Assembly (NCBI GenBank): GCA_937894465.1
Contig: CALCRE010000044.1
Location: forward strand, 1-10,617
DNA: 10,617 nt
DNA from: an uncultured Clostridia bacterium
Lineage (GTDB): Bacteria; Bacillota; Clostridia; JAAYHZ01
Direction: 5' to 3'
A program made the position numbers and the translations under genes. The notes under the pieces were generated by a model. That model was not told the DNA's origin, ran no database searches, and was given only the letters and a program-made list of their open reading frames with translations. The first letter of the stretch is position 1; every line of letters begins with the position of its first letter. This document shows, piece after piece, positions 7,211 through 10,617 of the stretch.

Positions 7211-7771
7211 TTAATCTGTAATTCTATTGACACAGCTAACCTCTATATAGTACCTGGCCGTTTCTTCCGGTGTATATTTCATTTTATTATCAATCCACCA
7301 TTTTACTGTTTCTGCAAAGCTGCCTACGAGGTGATTTAAAACGAAATCAGCAGGGGCATTCATTTTTATTTCATTCAGATATTTTGAGAACATTTCTGTG
7401 AGGTAATCTTTAAAATATCTCAAAAATAGTTCGCCGCTATGGGAGGATAGAATGCCCACAATATTCGTTTTGCTATCCATCAAGTGATGAAGGATATGTG
7501 TGAGCTTCGCTTCGAGACCGTTGTTTCCACCCGAAAAATCATGGGTTTTTTCTGACATGAGCTCGTTTGAAAAGACATGGCTGAAAATATCAGTACACAG
7601 TGCTCTCAATAGCTCATCTTTTGTTTCAAAATGAGCATAAAAAGTGCTTCGACCAATATTCGCTTCATCGATGATTTCCTGTACGGTAATGTTTTCATAC
7701 CGCTTTTGTTCAATCAATTTGCTGAAGGCTTTGAAGATGGCGTCTCTTGTTTTTTGTTGCCTTCTGTCCAT
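7211..7771 (-). CDS. TetR/AcrR-family transcriptional regulator
   Basis: A 186-residue repressor-type protein. The N-terminal TetR DNA-binding domain covers residues 1-58, with the diagnostic recognition helix region IIDEANIGRSTFYAHFETKDELL. The C-terminal half is an all-helical ligand-binding and dimer domain without conserved motifs, as is normal for the family. I chose ATG at 7771 because AGGAGG lies 6 nt before it. The in-frame TTG at 7789 would overlap that site and adds six atypical residues. The gene reads in the same direction as the UroD/exporter operon 154 nt downstream and divergently from the metal ATPase. A palindrome about 20 nt upstream of its start suggests autoregulation. The most likely job is ligand-relieved repression of itself and the export operon (inference from family and context). 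Confidence 0.92.
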   Translation of the reverse strand: MDRRQQKTRDAIFKAFSKLIEQKRYENITVQEIIDEANIGRSTFYAHFETKDELLRALCTDIFSHVFSNELMSEKTHDFSGGNNGLEAKLTHILHHLMDSKTNIVGILSSHSGELFLRYFKDYLTEMFSKYLNEIKMNAPADFVLNHLVGSFAETVKWWIDNKMKYTPEETARYYIEVSCVNRITD

Positions 7772-7790
7772 GCAATTCCTCCTGTACAAA

Positions 7791-7810
7791 TACCGTTATA
7801 TTGTTCGGTA
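7791..7810. promoter_or_regulatory. Candidate TetR operator
   Basis: TACCG-N10-CGGTA is a 20-bp interrupted palindrome lying 20 nt upstream of the TetR start. On the minus strand its centre holds TATAAC, a possible -10 element, so a bound repressor would block that promoter. No good -35 element was found at the right distance, so the promoter itself is uncertain. Assignment to this TetR protein rests on position only. Confidence 0.4.
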
Positions 7811-7835
7811 ACTTACAGACTGCTCATTTTGATTA

Positions 7836-7864
7836 TTGATTAACGCATCGAGCAGACATATAAT
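7836..7864 (+). promoter_or_regulatory. Sigma-A-type promoter for the metal ATPase
   Basis: TTGATT (7836-7841), a 17-bp spacer and TATAAT (7859-7864) form a near-consensus housekeeping promoter pointing at the P-type ATPase. Transcription would begin near 7871, leaving a leader of about 65 nt that contains the palindrome at 7883-7904. Confidence 0.7.
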
Positions 7865-7882
7865 TTTAACGAACTAAGTGTT

Positions 7883-7904
7883 TGATAACATACAAATTGT
7901 ATCA
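7883..7904. promoter_or_regulatory. Palindromic candidate operator in the ATPase leader
   Basis: Two nested inverted repeats lie here: outer arms TGATA (7883-7887) and TATCA (7900-7904), and inner arms ATACAA (7890-7895) and TTGTAT (7897-7902) around one A. The site begins about 12 nt after the expected transcription start, a good place for a repressor. The bound protein is unknown. Metal-responsive ArsR/SmtB-type or Fur-type repressors, or the divergent TetR protein, are options. Confidence 0.45.
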
Positions 7905-7936
7905 TTGCTTAATGAACAACGCAACGGGAGGTTTAT

Positions 7937-8425
7937 ATGGTGAAAAGGATAAATGATTTTTTAGCGGGAGTGCCTATGACAATAACAGGCGGTGTATTTC
8001 TAGTCGCAAGCCTGATTCTTATGCTATTGAAAATAGAAGTTCCGGTGGATCCGGCTTGGGTTTCGGTTATAATCTCCGGGATTCCACTTTTATATCTTGC
8101 AATATGGAGAATTTTTAACAACAAAGGCATGAGAAAAATATCTTCCGCGCTCTTGATTTCCATTGCTATGATTGCCGCTATAGCCATCGGTGACGTTTTT
8201 GCTGCCGGTGAAGTTGCCTTTATTATGGCGATCGGTGCGATTTTAGAGGATAAAACCGCTGAGCGATCCAAAAAGGGCCTAAAGGAACTTATCAGTCTTG
8301 CTCCGCAACAAGGACGTCGGATTGATCATGGGCAAGAAGAAATGATAAACGCAAAAGAAATCAAAGTAGGTTATATTCTTAGGGTTCTTCCCGGAGAAAT
8401 AATTCCTGTTGACGGAAAATTATAA
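7937..8425 (+). CDS. N-terminal part of the metal ATPase (helices 1-4 and start of actuator domain)
   Basis: A 162-residue frame ending at TAA 8423-8425. It holds hydrophobic segments at about residues 13-33, 41-60, 68-84 and 88-103, and the LPGEIIPVDGK start of the actuator domain. It has no cysteine-rich or HMA domain at its N-terminus. Alone it lacks the TGES, CPC and phosphorylation motifs and could not transport metal. Confidence 0.8.
   Translation: MVKRINDFLAGVPMTITGGVFLVASLILMLLKIEVPVDPAWVSVIISGIPLLYLAIWRIFNNKGMRKISSALLISIAMIAAIAIGDVFAAGEVAFIMAIGAILEDKTAERSKKGLKELISLAPQQGRRIDHGQEEMINAKEIKVGYILRVLPGEIIPVDGKL
8414..8425 (+). other. Frameshift site in the metal ATPase
   Basis: GGAAAATTATAA reads Gly-Lys-Leu-stop. 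An extra A in the run 8416-8419 would give Gly-Lys-Ile-Ile and continue through the rest of the enzyme. A single missing base explains the whole split. Confidence 0.85.
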
Positions 8426-8439
8426 GTGGAAATACATCG

Positions 8440-9804
8440 GTGGATCAAGGGATTATGACCGGTGAGTCACTACCTGTGGACAAGGAAGCCGGCGACAGCG
8501 TTTTCTGTGGGACTATTAACCGTTTTGGAGCAATTGATATGGAAGCAACTAACGTTGGTGAGGATAGCTCTTTACAAAAGCTAATCCGAATGGTTCAGGA
8601 TGCAGAAAACAAACAAGCCCCAATCCAGCGTATTACAGATAAATGGGCAACATGGCTTGTACCGGTAGCAATGTTAATTGCTATTGTAACGTATTTTGTT
8701 ACGCAGGACATAGTTCGTGGTGTTACAGTATTAGTTGTGTTTTGTCCTTGTGCTTTAGTTCTGGCTACGCCCACTGCCATTATGGCTGCGATCGGGCAGG
8801 CTACCAAACACGGGATTATCATCAAATCCGGTGAAGCGTTGGAGAATATGGGCAAGGTGGATACAATTGCTTTCGATAAGACCGGTACTCTAACATTCGG
8901 AAAGTTGGAAGTCAGTGATACTATATCTTTCATACCAAATTTAAAAGAGAATACACTACTTGCTTTGGTAGCTTCTGCAGAGGCTCGCAGTGAACACCCT
9001 TTAGGAAAGGCAATTGTTACACATGCTAAAGAAAAAGGTATTAATTTGATGGAAGCAGAAGGATCTCGTATGGAAGCCGGCAAAGGGATTTATGCGAAAG
9101 TGTCAGGAAAAGATCTTTTCTGTGGTAGTGAGAAATATTTAAAAGAAAATGGAATCGAGATCCCGCAACAGGTCATCAATGCTCTGGATATACTGCGCAA
9201 TCAGGGTAAAGCTTCTATCCTTGTAGCTGCAGACGGACTTTGTACGGGCGTGATCGGTCTATCAGATGTATTACGGTCTACGGCAAATAAAATGGTTGCT
9301 AAGTTGGATGAGATGGGAACGCAGACTGTTTTGCTTACCGGTGACAACCAAAGAACGGCGGATTATTTTGCGCATCAAGTAGGCATTACCTCTGTGAAGG
9401 CGGAATTATTACCGGAAGAGAAGGTGCAGAACATTACTCAATTGCAACAAGAAGGCAAATCCGTATGTATGATTGGGGATGGTGTGAATGATGCTCCGGC
9501 ACTCAAGACTGCATCTGTAGGAGTTGCAATGGGTGCTATGGGAAGTGATATTGCTGTGGATGCGGCTGATATAGCTCTAATGAGCGATGACATTTCTAAA
9601 ATTCCGTATCTGAAACGGCTCTCTAATGCAACGGTACATACCATAAAATTTAGCATCTCCCTATCCTTATTTATCAATTTCGTTGCAATATTAATGTCAT
9701 TCATGGGATGGTTGACACCTACAACAGGTGCATTGGTTCATAACGCCGGCTCAATATTTGTAGTACTGATTGCGGCAATGCTGTACGATAGAAAATTTGA
9801 TTAA
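8440..9804 (+). CDS. C-terminal part of the metal ATPase (catalytic and CPC region)
   Basis: A 454-residue frame that can be opened from GTG 8440, though that codon is internal in intact relatives and has no ribosome site. It contains TGES (7-10), CPC (102-104), the phosphorylated Asp146 in DKTGTLT, SEHPLG, the TGDN and GDGVNDAP motifs, and two last helices ending in LYDRKFD. The 3' end is complete. No intrinsic terminator is evident before the next promoter at 9843. Confidence 0.85.
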   Translation: MDQGIMTGESLPVDKEAGDSVFCGTINRFGAIDMEATNVGEDSSLQKLIRMVQDAENKQAPIQRITDKWATWLVPVAMLIAIVTYFVTQDIVRGVTVLVVFCPCALVLATPTAIMAAIGQATKHGIIIKSGEALENMGKVDTIAFDKTGTLTFGKLEVSDTISFIPNLKENTLLALVASAEARSEHPLGKAIVTHAKEKGINLMEAEGSRMEAGKGIYAKVSGKDLFCGSEKYLKENGIEIPQQVINALDILRNQGKASILVAADGLCTGVIGLSDVLRSTANKMVAKLDEMGTQTVLLTGDNQRTADYFAHQVGITSVKAELLPEEKVQNITQLQQEGKSVCMIGDGVNDAPALKTASVGVAMGAMGSDIAVDAADIALMSDDISKIPYLKRLSNATVHTIKFSISLSLFINFVAILMSFMGWLTPTTGALVHNAGSIFVVLIAAMLYDRKFD

Positions 9805-9842
9805 ATGTTCCGTTCATATCTAAAATGCTCGCATGTTACCCC

Positions 9843-9871
9843 TTGACCATACAAATAAGTTAACCTATAAT
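9843..9871 (+). promoter_or_regulatory. Consensus sigma-A promoter for the Old Yellow Enzyme gene
   Basis: TTGACC (9843-9848), exactly 17 bp of spacer, and a perfect TATAAT (9866-9871). Transcription would start near 9878, giving a leader of about 50 nt before the ATG at 9929. The spacer length is normal, not the 19-20 bp of MerR-controlled promoters, and no clear operator overlaps it. Confidence 0.8.
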
Positions 9872-9928
9872 TAAAGTATACATAATTTGGGTTTCAAATA
9901 AAATTTCATATTGAAAGGAGAACATGCA

Positions 9929-10617
9929 ATGAGTTTTGATTTACAGATGTCACCACTTAAGATCGGATCAATGACCTTGCGAAATCGCCTGATCATGCCT
10001 CCGATGGGATCCAACTTGGCAGCGGATGACGGTAGTGTAAACGACCGTTATTACAGCTACATGGTAGAACGCGCCAAAGGCGGTTTCGGTATGGTCATGA
10101 TGGAGGTCAGCAGTATTGCCGAAAAAGGGTACTGCATTGCACATGAGCCTGCTCTATGGGACGATAAGTTCTTACCCGGCTTAACACGTCTTGCAGATGG
10201 TGTCCATCACTATGGAGGAAAGATTTGTGCCCAGCTGCACCATGCAGGTCGAGAAGCTATTGATGAGAATGTCAAGCCTATCGCGCCTTCTGCCATCAAA
10301 GCAATGACTGCAGCGTCTTCGATCATACCCACCAATTTACCCAGAGAAATGACCAACGCTGAAGTCTGGGAGCTAGTTGAACAATTTGGGGATGCGGCAT
10401 TACGATGTAAGAAAGCGGGAATTGACTGTGTAGAAGTTCATGGAGCTCACCAATACTTAATCGCCCAATTTACATCTCCTTACGCCAATAAGAGAACCGA
10501 TGAATTCGGCGGAACATTCGAAAGGCGTATGCGATTCCCCTTGGAAGTCGTAAAGAACATCAGGAAGAAATGCGGAGACGATTATCCTATTCTTTATCGT
10601 CTGTCAGGAGATGAACG
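9929..10617 (+). CDS. Old Yellow Enzyme family NADH:flavin oxidoreductase, N-terminal part (3' end outside the window)
   Basis: The first 229 codons of an FMN-binding TIM-barrel ene-reductase, open to the window edge. The start MSFDLQMSPLKIGSMTLRNRLIMPPMGS is typical of the 2-enoate reductase/2,4-dienoyl-CoA reductase branch. Gln102 in CAQLHHAGR is the expected flavin contact. His171 and His174 in VHGAHQYLIAQF are the substrate-binding pair, followed by SPYANKRTDEFGG and ERRMRFPLEVV. Relatives of this branch continue with a [4Fe-4S] site and an FAD/NAD(P)H domain to roughly 640-670 residues, which cannot be checked here. GAAAGGAG lies 8 nt before the ATG. Enzymes of this type reduce activated C=C bonds in anaerobes. 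The substrate is unknown, and a functional link to the exporter operon is only possible. Confidence 0.92.
   Translation, partial: MSFDLQMSPLKIGSMTLRNRLIMPPMGSNLAADDGSVNDRYYSYMVERAKGGFGMVMMEVSSIAEKGYCIAHEPALWDDKFLPGLTRLADGVHHYGGKICAQLHHAGREAIDENVKPIAPSAIKAMTAASSIIPTNLPREMTNAEVWELVEQFGDAALRCKKAGIDCVEVHGAHQYLIAQFTSPYANKRTDEFGGTFERRMRFPLEVVKNIRKKCGDDYPILYRLSGDE

Larger units (their letters stand above)
7937..9804 (+). pseudogene. P1B-type heavy-metal-transporting ATPase, split by a one-base frameshift
   Basis: Together the two frames encode a complete metal-efflux ATPase of about 622 residues without an N-terminal HMA metal-binding domain. The order is four helices, actuator domain with TGES, a CPC metal-binding helix, phosphorylation motif DKTGTLT, nucleotide-binding SEHPLG, hinge GDGVNDAP and two final helices. 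The break is at the AAAA run 8416-8419. The first frame reads Gly-Lys-Leu-stop. With one more A it would read VDGKIISGNTSVDQG and join the second frame exactly. Both halves keep all motifs, so the lesion is recent or is a base-calling error. A -1 slip of the ribosome on A-AAA would also restore the frame. The CPC motif fits Cu, Zn, Cd or Pb transport; the last helix carries HNAG, which does not settle the metal. A start at ATG 7937 has GGGAGG 5 nt upstream. Confidence 0.88.

Noticed and set aside
8595..9083. 162-codon minus-strand frame inside the metal ATPase
   Set aside because: It is antisense to clear catalytic motifs (CPC, DKTGTLT) and is a by-product of their codon pattern.
9843..9871. 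MerR-type promoter before the Old Yellow Enzyme gene
   Set aside because: The spacer is 17 bp, not the 19-20 bp needed, and there is no dyad between the -35 and -10 elements.
1..10617. CRISPR arrays, tRNA or rRNA genes, insertion sequences, phage genes
   Set aside because: No regularly spaced repeats, cloverleaf patterns, transposase motifs or terminal repeats were seen on either strand.

Overview
The window looks like chromosomal DNA from an anaerobic, AT-rich Firmicute (Clostridia). The evidence is strong AGGAGG-type ribosome sites, sigma-A style promoters, UroD-like, Old Yellow Enzyme and iron-sulfur flavoprotein families, and tightly packed gene ends. No RNA genes, CRISPR arrays, insertion sequences or phage genes were seen.

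Layout. Positions 1-204 hold the 3' end of an unrecognised plus-strand gene, followed by an intrinsic terminator (309-352). From 7771 down to 440 everything reads on the minus strand: a TetR-type regulator, a UroD-superfamily protein, the ATPase and 12-helix permease of an ABC exporter of the polyketide-antibiotic (TnrB3-like) type, a xylose-isomerase-like TIM barrel, two flavodoxin-fold oxidoreductases (one with an iron-sulfur cysteine motif), and an AraC regulator with a GyrI-like effector domain. UroD to the last oxidoreductase is nearly gapless (1-nt gap, 1-nt overlap, in-frame fusion, 20-nt gap, 4-nt overlap) and is surely one operon. TetR probably heads or controls it, and AraC may close it. 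From 7836 everything reads on the plus strand: a promoter with a palindrome, a P1B-type metal-transporting ATPase broken by a one-base frameshift, then a consensus promoter and the first 229 codons of an Old Yellow Enzyme family reductase cut by the window edge.

How the genes may work together (inference). The minus-strand cluster looks like a drug- or metabolite-responsive export-and-modification module. TetR and AraC/GyrI-type proteins would sense a small hydrophobic molecule, the ABC pair would export it, and the flavoproteins and two TIM-barrel proteins would modify it or a related compound. The substrate is not evident.

The most notable oddities are two sites where one base in a short A run changes gene structure. 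At 3492-3494 the permease runs in frame into the isomerase-like gene, although a buried ribosome site, start codon and out-of-frame TAA mark an ancestral gene boundary. At 8416-8419 the metal ATPase is split. Both could be real mutations, sequencing errors or recoding sites.
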